A DNA stretch of 64,000 nucleotides from Bacteriovorax sp. BSW11_IV (lineage in GTDB: Bacteria > Bdellovibrionota > Bacteriovoracia > Bacteriovoracales > Bacteriovoracaceae): contig NZ_AUNE01000052.1 of the NCBI RefSeq assembly GCF_000447755.1, positions 1-64,000 on the forward strand, written 5' to 3'. Positions 50,940-60,898 of the stretch are shown one piece after another. Both the position numbers and the translations under genes were made by a program. The notes under the pieces were generated by a model, which searched no databases, was not told where the DNA came from, and was given only the letters and a program-made list of their open reading frames with translations. The first letter of the stretch is position 1, and each line of letters begins with the position of its first letter.

Positions 50940-53900
50940 TTATTCTTTCACTCTTGGAGATACTTTGCTCCAGTCTGTGTAGTTGTTCGTTAATAGGTCT
51001 TCACACTTGTTTGTAATGAAGTCTACTCCTGGAATGAATCCAAAGATTTCATTCGTTTTTCTTAGTCCTAGGGCCGCTAATTCTGTTGGCGTATATCCAA
51101 AGAAAATGAGTCTTAGGAATGATCTTGAACCGTATTCTTTAGTACTCATAAGTTCAAAGATTTCCATCATGTGACCAATTACGATCTCATAAGTTTGGTG
51201 GAAGATATTAAACTGGAATTTCTTCTTTTGAATCTCCATGTTGATATATTCCTGTGCCTTGGCCGAAGCTCTATACTTCTTAGGAATTTTACTACTTACC
51301 CAGCTACTTGCAAGCTCAAATGCTTGTTCAATTTTCGTATTGATACCCGACATTGGAGTCGTGAAGTAGAGGATATAACTTGATAAGAAAATCCCGATAT
51401 CAAAACGATTTAGCGTCGTAAATTGAGTGATCGCAAATGTGATTAAAGCTGCTGGCATATTTGCCCAAACAAGCTTCATCATCATTGACTGGTTTGCCCA
51501 CCAACCGTTATTTGGGTTTGAAAGGTTTTTAAAGTAGTATCTCCAAAATCCTCTGGCCTGGTCAAGTTTAGATGGAACAGAGTCAAAGCCACCGCTTGAG
51601 TCAATTCTATTGTCTACTTGAATCTTGTACCAAGTATCGGCCATAATTGAAATAATAGTACCGGCAACAAATCCGTTATAGAAAAGCTGGCGGCTCATAT
51701 AGAAGATCGAGTTTGGTCCAAACATTTCTTCTTGAAGAGGCATTAGTACCCCTTCTGTTACCCCTGCAAACATCGCAAAGATACCTAGAAGTTGAAGTGG
51801 TTTACTTACAAGAAGACTTGCAATCTCACTTCTTACTGCTCTCGCTACAGCTTTAGGGTCCTTTAGTTTTTCTCTTACAACTAGGAACCTGTTAAGTTGA
51901 GCGTTCTTAGGAGTAATCGATTTAAAAAGCTTATGTCTGTAATTGATCTTACCTTTGTTAAAGGCCTGACCTAGTTCAGTTGCAATAGATTCAGAAGTTT
52001 TAATTAGTTCTTCTTGGTCTAGTGATTCATATACTTTTTCTACTTCCTTTCTGATTTCTGACTGTGATCTCTTCGCAACTTCTTCCATGGCCTCTGTCGC
52101 TGAAAGAGTTTCATTTTTAAAGTTAGAAAGATCAAGCTGAAGTCCTTCAAGATCCTTAAGCTCTTTGCCTTGAAGTGTTGTAATGTATTTTGACATTACA
52201 GAGTCAAATGCATTTGTGAAGTATGCTCTAAAGAACGCCTTGTCTTGTCCTTTTAGTTCTTGAAGTTTTGGATCATCTAGACCTGATAGACCAATTGATC
52301 CACTTATACTGTCAAAGAAGCTGTTTAGACGTTTTACATCTGTTGTTCTCTTAATTAGGGCCATTAGTGCCTTTTGAGTCGCTAATTCTTGAACAACTTT
52401 CTCAATTTCAATGGCCGCAGTTTCGTATCTCTTAATAAGATCTAGTCTATCTTTTGAAACAGTCTTATTTTTAAGAACATCAATAATTGAGTCTGTCCCA
52501 CCATTGAAATCACTTGGATAGTGAACGTTACTCTTGATATCACGAGTGGCGATTTTCAAGTAGTTTGGATAAATAAATGGAAGAACCCAAGTTGATGGCT
52601 TCCAGATAAATGATCTAGAGATATAGAAGTAGTTCCATACAGTCGCTAGGAATGTATAAGTTTGTGTTAGGGCAGGGTAGCTGAACATGAAGTTCATCAT
52701 GGCCTTTCCAAATGTTTTCACTTCTCTTGAAGATTCTGCAGCTGTTTCAACGGCCTTGTTGTTTTTCTTAACTTTTCTTTTAACGTCACCAATGATCTTG
52801 TTGAGTTCGGCCTCTTCGTCTTTAGAAAGTTCTACTTTTGCACCAGTCTTTGCACTTTCTGCAGAACTGATTGCATCATCGTAGTTCTTTTTAAGATTGT
52901 TCATGTGAGTGATAAATGCATCTTTTAAGAATGTCATTTTCCCACTTGTCGTCTCTCTTAGGCCTCTCCAGTTCTCAATAAGTACTTTCTTAAGTGCCAA
53001 TGTCATGTTTGTTAAAACGTGAGGGATAGCGAAAGTAATGAATGGTAGTGTAATTACCGAAGAAAGACCGATAAGGAATTTTGGTAGTTTGTCAGCTGCA
53101 AAATAAGCGTCTGGAACACTCATTGGACCTGATACTGCCACGTCCTTAGCTTTATTTAAAAGGTCTAGGAAATTTAGCCCATACCCAGTGTGTTGGAAGT
53201 ATCCATGTACACTTGAGGCAATATTTTTACCAATCTCCAGTCCATCTAACATTACGTTATGGATTTCTGTAGGAAGGTTGTGACCAACGATGGCAGCAGC
53301 TGTTGCAACTGTTCCGTATTTTACGAATTTTACTAGTTTTGAACTTGCAATCACTCCTCTTGCTGCAGCTCTTTGATCAGCATCTTTTGATGCTAGCTTA
53401 GCAAGTGATGAAAGAAGGATTTTTACACCTTGAAGGCGAGGCATTGAAATCTCGGCCATTAGAAGGTGAACTCTTGTTAAGAATTTTCTTGATGTCGCGT
53501 GGGCCGTTTTTGTCATCATCATGGCCTGACCGCTATTTTTAAGTGTTTCAACATAAGGATGTGTTCCACCCATATCTTCGATTTCTTTTACAAGGGCAAT
53601 AATGTCTGATTGGTCCTTAAGAGCTGAAACTTGCTCATTTCTAAGACCTTCTTTTGGATTTAGATTCTCATCATTGTCTAAAACAGCTTCGAATGAGTTC
53701 TCAAATACTTTACCTTGCTCTTTAATCGCTTGATCAAAGAAATTACTTGCTTCCTCTAGAATTTGCTTAGAGCGTGTGTAAGTATTTGGGTCAAGAAGAC
53801 CAACTGAAATATTGAACGTTACTTGATGAATTTTTGAAAGAGAGTTAAATCCATTTAGTGTGATCTTTGCCTTATCGTTAAGAACAAGAGCACCATTTTT

Positions 53901-54857
53901 AATCATCGCACTTTCAAGTGGTCCATTAATATGAACTGGGAACTTGAAAATTGGTAGTGAAGAGTTTCCAATATTTGTTTTGAATGTTTTAAGATCGATA
54001 TAGTGTACATCCATGACACCATCAGCTTTTTGTGCTTCTGATTGTTTTACAAATACAAGGTAATCCCCAAAAAATTGAGCGAATGATACTTTCATCTTCA
54101 TATCATGAAGAGCTTCACCATTTTTATTAGCAAGTTGAAAGTCTAAATCTCTATTAATAGTGATTTCTTGTTCAAATTGTAGTTGGTCTGCTGAAAGAAA
54201 ATCTGTCTGATTAAGAATATCTTCTTCATCTGTAAACTTAAGTTTAAGATTTGAACGATAATTCTTGTTTGCCTTAGCTCCAGCGATGAAATCTTCAAAT
54301 TCTTCAATATAGTCGTCTTGATTGAACTCTTTTAGTGCTTCACTAAATGGAGCTGTTTCAATTTTATCAAGCCCAGATGCAAGATTAGCAATCTCAGATT
54401 TGTCGGCCTTGTATTTTTTTGAAAAGAAATAACCGGCATTTTTAATCATTTCTTCATCATCTAATGTTGAAAGAGCATTTTCTTTAACAAATTTAATCGC
54501 CGTCGCTATACGTGTAAGCGTTGAGTACTCAGTGGCATCAATTCTCTTTTCCAACTCTTCAATGATAGTTAGAAAGTCGTTAATACTCTTTTCCTTGGCC
54601 TTAAGTCCATCTACTTTGACTTCATTGTGATCTGTAACAACCTGATCAAGTAGATGAAAATAATCTAGTGGGTGTGTTGCACCTTCTGGATGTTCGAATT
54701 TTTCAGACAACGTCCTTACTAATTCGTGACTATCATCTGGTGTGATTGATTCTGTACTGCTGGCCTTTAGGTTGCTGCTTGGAAGAACTACTGTCGAAAG
54801 CAGGATGGCCATACATGATAGGGCGCTAATTGAGCGGCGAAACTTTAACATTCTCAT
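50940..54857 (-). CDS. Very large membrane protein (1305 residues), unknown family
   Basis: Signal peptide (SALSCMAILLSTVVLPSS). Residues about 30-480 are a soluble extracytoplasmic region, helical at first and then beta-rich. From about 510 onward come several hydrophobic segments, separated by long charged helical stretches (about 640-740 and 830-990) and ending with a hydrophobic cluster near 1010-1170. No motif recognised. GGAGT lies before the ATG. The scale and layout suggest a cell-envelope machine or polymer-handling protein; no function can be assigned. Confidence 0.7.
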   Translation of the reverse strand: MRMLKFRRSISALSCMAILLSTVVLPSSNLKASSTESITPDDSHELVRTLSEKFEHPEGATHPLDYFHLLDQVVTDHNEVKVDGLKAKEKSINDFLTIIEELEKRIDATEYSTLTRIATAIKFVKENALSTLDDEEMIKNAGYFFSKKYKADKSEIANLASGLDKIETAPFSEALKEFNQDDYIEEFEDFIAGAKANKNYRSNLKLKFTDEEDILNQTDFLSADQLQFEQEITINRDLDFQLANKNGEALHDMKMKVSFAQFFGDYLVFVKQSEAQKADGVMDVHYIDLKTFKTNIGNSSLPIFKFPVHINGPLESAMIKNGALVLNDKAKITLNGFNSLSKIHQVTFNISVGLLDPNTYTRSKQILEEASNFFDQAIKEQGKVFENSFEAVLDNDENLNPKEGLRNEQVSALKDQSDIIALVKEIEDMGGTHPYVETLKNSGQAMMMTKTAHATSRKFLTRVHLLMAEISMPRLQGVKILLSSLAKLASKDADQRAAARGVIASSKLVKFVKYGTVATAAAIVGHNLPTEIHNVMLDGLEIGKNIASSVHGYFQHTGYGLNFLDLLNKAKDVAVSGPMSVPDAYFAADKLPKFLIGLSSVITLPFITFAIPHVLTNMTLALKKVLIENWRGLRETTSGKMTFLKDAFITHMNNLKKNYDDAISSAESAKTGAKVELSKDEEAELNKIIGDVKRKVKKNNKAVETAAESSREVKTFGKAMMNFMFSYPALTQTYTFLATVWNYFYISRSFIWKPSTWVLPFIYPNYLKIATRDIKSNVHYPSDFNGGTDSIIDVLKNKTVSKDRLDLIKRYETAAIEIEKVVQELATQKALMALIKRTTDVKRLNSFFDSISGSIGLSGLDDPKLQELKGQDKAFFRAYFTNAFDSVMSKYITTLQGKELKDLEGLQLDLSNFKNETLSATEAMEEVAKRSQSEIRKEVEKVYESLDQEELIKTSESIATELGQAFNKGKINYRHKLFKSITPKNAQLNRFLVVREKLKDPKAVARAVRSEIASLLVSKPLQLLGIFAMFAGVTEGVLMPLQEEMFGPNSIFYMSRQLFYNGFVAGTIISIMADTWYKIQVDNRIDSSGGFDSVPSKLDQARGFWRYYFKNLSNPNNGWWANQSMMMKLVWANMPAALITFAITQFTTLNRFDIGIFLSSYILYFTTPMSGINTKIEQAFELASSWVSSKIPKKYRASAKAQEYINMEIQKKKFQFNIFHQTYEIVIGHMMEIFELMSTKEYGSRSFLRLIFFGYTPTELAALGLRKTNEIFGFIPGVDFITNKCEDLLTNNYTDWSKVSPRVKE

Positions 54858-55065
54858 TACAACTCCAATTTGAATGTTATCTTTTACTCCTTTAATTAAA
54901 TGAGATCAGTAGGTTACATATTTTTTACAGGGGGCCGTCGATAATTTTGTCATATTTAGTGATGTAAAAACAACATCTTGGCCATCTTCTTTGTATTTTG
55001 TTTATATCTAGTCAAACTTAGGGAGATCGTAGATACTCCAAATTCTATAATTGGGAGGATCGAAT

Positions 55066-55773
55066 ATGGCACATCAGCATTGCGACCATGATCATGACTG
55101 CGACCATGACCATGAAATTGAAATAACAGGGTCTCTAGAGCTTTATATCGCGGATAAATCACTCTCTTCTTGGGGGATGAGGGCATGGCTCGTGGCCATA
55201 GCTTCTGGGATTCCTTTCAAAGAGAAAGAAATTAAGCTTTATCGTAAAGATACTCGTGAAAAAATACTTAAACATTCACCATCGGGTCGTTTACCTGCCC
55301 TTAAGCACGGTGATCTTATTATTTGGGATTCTCTTGCCATTGCAGAGTATCTGAATGAACTCTCTCCTTACGCTGGATTATGGCCAAAAGACATGGGTAT
55401 GAGAGCGATGGCAAGAAGCTACGTTAGTGAAATGCACTCGGGATTTACATCATTAAGACAAGAACTCCCAATGGATCTAAACGTAAAAACGGTTAAGACG
55501 ATCCTTACTCCTGGTGTTATTTCTGATATTGAGAGAATTCTCACTCTTTGGAAAGAGGCCTTAAAACTTAGTAAAGGACCTTATTTATTTGGAGAGTTTG
55601 GAATTGTTGATGCCTTTTTTGCACCAGTAGTTTTCCGTTTTTTAAGCTACGGGGTGGAAATAAAAAATAAGGCGATTCTTCAGTATATGGATAATATTCA
55701 AAACCACGCTGGTGTTGAGTTTTGGTTGGAAGAAGTTAAAAAAGAAAAAATTAAACTTACGACTTTCAAATAA
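55066..55773 (+). CDS. Glutathione S-transferase-like protein with His/Asp-rich metal-binding N-terminus
   Basis: 235 residues. The first 17 are packed with His, Asp and Cys (HQHCDHDHDCDHDHE), a probable metal-binding segment. Then a thioredoxin-fold GST N-domain (SLSSWGMRAWL, SPSGRLPALKHG, WDSLAIAEYL) and a helical C-domain. GGGAGGA supports the ATG at 55066. Might be a metal-linked or detoxifying transferase; the fusion is uncommon in my experience. Confidence 0.83.
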   Translation: MAHQHCDHDHDCDHDHEIEITGSLELYIADKSLSSWGMRAWLVAIASGIPFKEKEIKLYRKDTREKILKHSPSGRLPALKHGDLIIWDSLAIAEYLNELSPYAGLWPKDMGMRAMARSYVSEMHSGFTSLRQELPMDLNVKTVKTILTPGVISDIERILTLWKEALKLSKGPYLFGEFGIVDAFFAPVVFRFLSYGVEIKNKAILQYMDNIQNHAGVEFWLEEVKKEKIKLTTFK

Positions 55774-55776
55774 TAG

Positions 55777-55803
55777 AAGGGCCTTATGGGGCCCTTTTTT
55801 TTA
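55777..55803. terminator. Bidirectional terminator
   Basis: AAGGGCC-ttatgg-GGCCCTT followed by T tract, between convergent GST-like and mscL genes. Confidence 0.8.
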
Positions 55804-56202
55804 TTTTTTTAATAGATCTCTAATTTCGGCCAATAAAATTTCTTCTTTAGAAGGCGCCGGTTCAGCTATAGGTGCGACTTCTTCTTTTTTCTCAAAGGAT
55901 TTTACAAATTTAATCAGGCAGAAGATCGCAAAGGCCATAAGGATAAAGTTAATAGAGGCCTGGAGAAACTGTCCGTAATTTAACGTTAAAAGAGCTTGGC
56001 CATCTTCTTTTGTGGCCAACTTCAATGTTAATGAATCGAGCTTTATACCGCCAATAATAAGGCCAAGAATTGGTGATAGGATGTGGTCAACAAGTGATTT
56101 TACAATCCCTGTAAAGGCCGCACCTATGATCATACCGACTGCTAGGTCAAGAACATTGCCCCTCATGGCAAACGTTTTGAATTCTTTTATAAATCCCATC
56201 AT
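55801..56202 (-). CDS. mscL: Large-conductance mechanosensitive channel MscL
   Basis: 133 residues. FAMRGNVLDLAVGMIIGAAF is the pore-lining first helix; a second helix (INFILMAFAIFCLIKFV) and a charged C-terminal bundle (EEILLAEIRDLLKK) follow. Releases solutes on hypo-osmotic shock. AAGGATAAAAT precedes the ATG. Confidence 0.96.
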   Translation of the reverse strand: MMGFIKEFKTFAMRGNVLDLAVGMIIGAAFTGIVKSLVDHILSPILGLIIGGIKLDSLTLKLATKEDGQALLTLNYGQFLQASINFILMAFAIFCLIKFVKSFEKKEEVAPIAEPAPSKEEILLAEIRDLLKK

Positions 56203-56315
56203 ATTTTATCCTTAGTAAAAATTATTCTATTATTTTTAACTAACTTTTATAGACAGTAAATGGCCATGTGAAATTCTTTGTTGTAGCTTCGAAAAAAACA
56301 CAACTGGAACGAACT

Positions 56316-57422
56316 ATGACATTCTTAATCTCTTTAATGAGCTTCATGTTTGGAAGTTCATTTGCCTTAGATGTGCCTTTCCCAGCGCTCTCTGGTCAAT
56401 TTGCAGTTACCTCACAGACAATTGTTTTGAAAGATCATTCTCGCACAGATGTTATGTCAAAATATGGAGACAAATCACCGGAATGCAGTGCAAATGAAAA
56501 CTTTCGTCGCATTCCTTTAACAATCTATGCTCCAACAAACACTCATGATCATCGCCCAAATAAATATTTGCCAAAAGTTTTGACTCAATTTATGGGTCTA
56601 CCAGAAAATATGGCCAGTATTGAAAAAAGATCATTCGAAATGAATGAGTTTACAGTTTTAGAAAAACCCAAGGCAGTAATTTTCTTCTCTCCGGGGCTTG
56701 GGATTTCGAGTTTGTTTTATACCGCATTATTAGAAGAGGTTGCCTCCCACGGTTATCTTATTTTCGCATTTTCTCATCCTTATATGTCTGGCAACGTCTA
56801 TGATGCAACTAAGAATTGTATTGTCCCCATGATTGATCTTCCTATTGAAAGAAATCCACTTGTAAAACTCTTAGGGGAGATGATTGAAGAAAACATAAAA
56901 GACTTCTCTTTTGTCAGAAATTTTTTAAGTAAATATAAAATTGATATGAAAAAGTTTTTTATGATGGGACATTCGGGTGGGGGAATGAGTGCAACGTACT
57001 ATTGTGATAAGTTTGATTCTAATTGTACCGGTGTCATTAATTTAGATGGTGGAGATATTAATGGAATTGGGATTGAAGTTGATGGTGCATGGCCAGTGGA
57101 TAAAAAACTTTCATTTCTAAAAATTCATTCAGCAAGTTTTCCAAACTTAGATCGCATTCAAGATCGAGATTTTGGTGAGGATCAATATTTAGTCGATATA
57201 AAAAGAATTGATCATCAAACATTTTCAGACAAGGCCTTCTTTCCAGGAATGGTTGGCCATGAAGGAGACGATCTTCTTGCTCCGTTCCTTTCGCAGTTGT
57301 TAATTAATGAACACGTTTTATCTTTCTTAAAAGCACGTTCATCTTCAAAGCAGAGGCCCATAGAATGGCCATCATTTGATAATGAAATCAATAAGCTTTT
57401 TACTAAAAGACATTTAAAATAA
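56316..57422 (+). CDS. Secreted lipase/platelet-activating-factor-acetylhydrolase-like esterase
   Basis: 368 residues from the ATG at 56316, which gives a clean signal peptide (FLISLMSFMFGSSFA); a GTG at 56268 is possible but adds a charged stretch. Nucleophile elbow MGHSGGGM, oxyanion region FFSPGLGISS, and later Asp (INLDGGD) and His (GHEGDD) residues. Similar to PAF-AH and bacterial dienelactone-hydrolase-like lipases. Probably periplasmic or secreted. Confidence 0.8.
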   Translation: MTFLISLMSFMFGSSFALDVPFPALSGQFAVTSQTIVLKDHSRTDVMSKYGDKSPECSANENFRRIPLTIYAPTNTHDHRPNKYLPKVLTQFMGLPENMASIEKRSFEMNEFTVLEKPKAVIFFSPGLGISSLFYTALLEEVASHGYLIFAFSHPYMSGNVYDATKNCIVPMIDLPIERNPLVKLLGEMIEENIKDFSFVRNFLSKYKIDMKKFFMMGHSGGGMSATYYCDKFDSNCTGVINLDGGDINGIGIEVDGAWPVDKKLSFLKIHSASFPNLDRIQDRDFGEDQYLVDIKRIDHQTFSDKAFFPGMVGHEGDDLLAPFLSQLLINEHVLSFLKARSSSKQRPIEWPSFDNEINKLFTKRHLK

Positions 57423-57597
57423 ATTATTTGGCCACAACATCACATAATAAAGAAGTTGTGGCGTTCTTCTTTGGCCCACATTAAAGACATTATTTGTTAA
57501 TACTCACTAAGTAGGCAGTGCGTGTTAAGAATTCTTGATTTAGGTGGAAGTTCTGGCCCTTTTTTTCATCTGAAAAGAATCCGTTTAAAATAATTTA

Positions 57598-58281
57598 ATG
57601 GAAACAGAAAATAAATCACATCAAACATTGAATTGCGTAAACGATTTTTCTCTTTGCTTGGATTATATCTTGCGCTTTAAAGAAATGCCCATGGTTTGGG
57701 TTGTTCGTGGAGAGAAGAGAGTTGTCTTCAAAGGAAAGATCAAATTAGATGTTCCTTCACATCGTATATTTGAGTTTGTAAATGAATCGAAAGAAGTTTC
57801 GTTACAAGCAAATGATATAGTTTATTTTAAATTTAAATTTCGCGATCTTCTTTTTAGAGCAAAAATTATTGGGATAAAAAATGGGCGCATTCTTATGAGT
57901 TATCCTCGCGAGTATAGAATTGAAGAAAATCGTGATACCAAGAGAAAGGCCACGACACAGAATCAATACAATGTTGTTATTGATAAAAAAGATGATGAGA
58001 TTATCGGAAAAACGAGTTTTTCTCTTAAACTTCTCGATATGAGCGAAAGAGGATTAGGTCTGCATGTTAGTGTTACGAAAAAAGATTGTTTTAGAAAAGG
58101 TGATGTTCTACTTTTGAAATCAATCGGCAAAGTGAACTTTGAGAAGCCACTCTTATGTACAATTTGTCATGTTACTCCTTTGTATGAATCAGTCATGACG
58201 GTCAAAGATTATAAGATGGGACTATCAATGGAGGAGCCTTTCGAAGAGAGTATCGTAAAATTTTTGTTACCAAGCTTTTAA
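57598..58281 (+). CDS. PilZ-domain (c-di-GMP-binding) protein
   Basis: 227 residues. An N-terminal YcgR-like beta domain (about 1-110) is followed by a PilZ domain with the RDTKR arginine motif and DMSERGLG (D-x-S-x-x-G), the two c-di-GMP contacts. Cytosolic; likely regulates motility or surface behaviour. No ribosome site is visible at the ATG, so the transcript may have a short or unusual leader. Confidence 0.85.
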   Translation: METENKSHQTLNCVNDFSLCLDYILRFKEMPMVWVVRGEKRVVFKGKIKLDVPSHRIFEFVNESKEVSLQANDIVYFKFKFRDLLFRAKIIGIKNGRILMSYPREYRIEENRDTKRKATTQNQYNVVIDKKDDEIIGKTSFSLKLLDMSERGLGLHVSVTKKDCFRKGDVLLLKSIGKVNFEKPLLCTICHVTPLYESVMTVKDYKMGLSMEEPFEESIVKFLLPSF

Positions 58282-58310
58282 ATCAAAATAAAATCCACTA
58301 ATCTAGAAGA

Positions 58311-59267
58311 GTGAATACTAAAATCTTCTATTTCATATTTTGTATGCTTTTTGGTTCGTTGTCAGCTTTTGGCCAGGAAAGTTCATTTAGTAAAGTTCAA
58401 AATTATTTTGGCAATAAACTTGATGCTGCCCAAGAGTTTGCTTCGGATAATATTTTCTATGCAACCAATAAAATGGATTCATTTTTTGGCGATGTAAAAT
58501 CTCTTGAATATGATAATGGCTCACGGCTAAGGGTTTATTCTATCTTTGAAAAAAGAGAAGGAAACAAGATTACACCTGAGCTCAATTATCGATTTAGAAT
58601 AAGATTGCCTGCCTTACAAGAGAAGCTCCATCTCGAGCTTTTTCGAAATGATGCTAGTGCTGAGAAGAATACACCGACGGATGAAAGTGTTTTGTCTACA
58701 GATCAGACTCGTGCGACGACATCTCCTTTACTCGGGCTTGGTTATGGCCTTGATCTTTTGAAAGGTTTTGAAACGAGAATTGGTACAGGGGTAAAACTTA
58801 GTCTTCCGCCAGATTTTTATATTTACTTTCGTAGTAAAAAAGATATTTCGATGGGGGATTTTCTTCTGACGATTTCGCCCAACTGGATATATTCACTAAA
58901 AGATAATCTGACGACGAATATCTTTGTTGATCTTGATCGAAATCTTTCAGATGCTGTACTTGCTCGTTTTTCAAATAGCTATTCAAGAAATGAAAACACC
59001 AGAATTATCTATACCTCTCATGGGCCATCTTTGTTCCACAAGCTTAGTGACAGAAGAACAATTTCTTATAATTTTCGCGCCAATTTCTCCGATGCTAATA
59101 AATATTCAATAGTGAATTATATTTTTCAAATCGATTTAAGGCAAAAAATCTACAAAAATTGGGTTTTTTACGACTTGATTCCGTATATTGATTGGCCCAA
59201 GGAGAGTGGCTTCAATAGGGAGCATGGGATCATTTTTAAGCTGGAATTTATCTTTGGTGAACGCTAG
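58311..59267 (+). CDS. Outer-membrane beta-barrel-like protein
   Basis: 318 residues from a GTG. Signal peptide (FYFIFCMLFGSLSAFG). The mature part is a succession of short amphipathic strands with conserved turns and ends in an aromatic strand (FKLEFIFGER). No family recognised. 29 bases after the PilZ gene, so probably co-transcribed. Confidence 0.7.
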   Translation: MNTKIFYFIFCMLFGSLSAFGQESSFSKVQNYFGNKLDAAQEFASDNIFYATNKMDSFFGDVKSLEYDNGSRLRVYSIFEKREGNKITPELNYRFRIRLPALQEKLHLELFRNDASAEKNTPTDESVLSTDQTRATTSPLLGLGYGLDLLKGFETRIGTGVKLSLPPDFYIYFRSKKDISMGDFLLTISPNWIYSLKDNLTTNIFVDLDRNLSDAVLARFSNSYSRNENTRIIYTSHGPSLFHKLSDRRTISYNFRANFSDANKYSIVNYIFQIDLRQKIYKNWVFYDLIPYIDWPKESGFNREHGIIFKLEFIFGER

Positions 59268-59435
59268 TTGAAGAAATCTTTATTTTGGCACCATAATATT
59301 TGTTTTTTAATATCATTTTTAACTTAAGGCGTAAGTTTTTCTTTGTTTCCTTAAGTTTTTCTATGGTACCTCTATTATTAGGAATGTTTTTTTAGGGAGA
59401 AAGCATTCTCAGTAGGGAATCACAGGAGAGTAGGG

Positions 59436-60011
59436 ATGAACGCAACGGATAAAATGTCTGTCGTGATTGTGGATGATGAAGAGGATGTGAGATCACTTTA
59501 TCTTACTGTAGTAGAAGAGTTATTGCCTGATGCTGAGATATTCGAAGCAAACGATGGCCTAGAGGCCTTAAATCTAATCATGGCCGTTCAACCAGATATC
59601 GTTATAAGCGATATTAAAATGCCAAATATGGATGGTCGCAGACTTTTAAAAGTTGCTCGCGAGTTCAGAAATAGTTGCCAATTTATTTTCATTTCAGGTT
59701 TTGGAAAAGATTATCTGTACGAGTTTCTTCGTTATGGGGCCTTTGATGTACTTGAAAAGCCACTTAATATTGATGAACTTGAAGAGACTATTAGTCGAGC
59801 TCTTTATTGCATCAATCATCAGAAGAAAACTCGCGATAAAATTGGCAGCCTACTCAAAGAAAATGGCGTAAGTGAAGAAGTTAAAGCGCAAATTTTTGAT
59901 CTTCAAGATAAGCTTTTAAAAGAGCGCTATACCAATAATATGCAAGAAGACATTGATTCTGAAGAAGAAGACGATGATGACTTTTTTCCAAATGGTGGCG
60001 GCTACATGTAG
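59436..60011 (+). CDS. Stand-alone response regulator
   Basis: 191 residues. Receiver domain with Asp13/Asp14, phospho-acceptor Asp59 (VISDIKMP), the ISG switch and the conserved Lys in LEKP. After residue 135 there is only a helical segment and a strongly acidic tail (DSEEEDDDDFF), no output domain. AGGAGAG lies upstream of the ATG. Likely a CheY/Spo0F-like relay protein. Confidence 0.9.
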   Translation: MNATDKMSVVIVDDEEDVRSLYLTVVEELLPDAEIFEANDGLEALNLIMAVQPDIVISDIKMPNMDGRRLLKVAREFRNSCQFIFISGFGKDYLYEFLRYGAFDVLEKPLNIDELEETISRALYCINHQKKTRDKIGSLLKENGVSEEVKAQIFDLQDKLLKERYTNNMQEDIDSEEEDDDDFFPNGGGYM

Positions 60012-60136
60012 TCTTATGACCTTCTTGAGAATGGACTTCATAAGAAACGAAATTATTTTCATTTCGGATATTTTATAAATCATCCCTTGTTTAAGCGTTA
60101 CAATAGAGTTGTGAAGACTTTTACAAGGGATCTTTT

Positions 60137-60343
60137 ATGCCAGAGAGAACATACAAAAAAATTGAAATTGTTGGCTCATCTAGTAAATCTATCGAAGATG
60201 CAGTCAATAATGCCTATAAGAAGGCATCTGAATCTATTCACAATCTAAGATGGTTTGAAGTTAAGGAAATCCGTGGAAATTTTGAGGGGGGAAAGCCATT
60301 GTTTCAAGTCACTATGATGGTAGGCTTCAGGTTAGATGAATAA
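60137..60343 (+). CDS. Dodecin family flavin-binding protein
   Basis: 68 residues. KKIEIVGSSSKSIEDAVNNA, the W at LRWFEVKEIRG and the C-terminal FQVTMMVGFRL match dodecin, a dodecameric flavin store. AAGGGA precedes the ATG. Confidence 0.93.
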   Translation: MPERTYKKIEIVGSSSKSIEDAVNNAYKKASESIHNLRWFEVKEIRGNFEGGKPLFQVTMMVGFRLDE

Positions 60344-60414
60344 ATTTTAACAATTCTCCATATTTTATAATTAGGTCTCCACTATACTGTATGTAGTTAG
60401 TTAAGGGGGAATCT

Positions 60415-60870
60415 ATGGTTAACTATACGCCAAACTTATCTCAGGTTGAATCTACAATTGACCAGCAAACAGGATTAACAGTCCAAAATATAATGAATCG
60501 TTCATGGGCCACTGTGACAACAGAAACTAATATTTTGGAGGCCTTAAATATCATTTGTGACAACGCTACAACGGGTTTAATCGTTGTCGATCGCGATATG
60601 AAAGTTTTAGGACTGATTTCAGAAAAAGATTGTTTGAAATACGCGCTCGATCTCAAATACTACAATCATGGGCAAGGCGTTGTAGGGGATTATATGGCAA
60701 AGTCATTGATAACTCTTAAACCAACCGATAGTCTGTTGTATGCTGTTGAACTTTTTATTAAGAACCATTTTCAACTTTATCCAGTAGTTGAAGATGGCAT
60801 TCTAAAAGGTGTTATAACCAGAAGAATGATTGTTAATGAACTTAGAAAAATGGGACAAACAAGTTGGTAA
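60415..60870 (+). CDS. CBS-domain-pair protein
   Basis: 151 residues: two CBS motifs, each ending in a G-x-I/L-x-x-x-D/R element (VLGLISEKD and LKGVITRRM). Probably senses adenine nucleotides; partner unknown. AGGGGG precedes the ATG. Confidence 0.88.
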   Translation: MVNYTPNLSQVESTIDQQTGLTVQNIMNRSWATVTTETNILEALNIICDNATTGLIVVDRDMKVLGLISEKDCLKYALDLKYYNHGQGVVGDYMAKSLITLKPTDSLLYAVELFIKNHFQLYPVVEDGILKGVITRRMIVNELRKMGQTSW

Positions 60871-60872
60871 AA

Positions 60873-60895
60873 AAGGCCCTATATTAGGGCCTTTT
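60873..60895. terminator. Bidirectional terminator
   Basis: AAGGCCCT-atatt-AGGGCCTT with A and T tracts, between convergent genes. Confidence 0.8.
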
Positions 60896-60898
60896 CTT

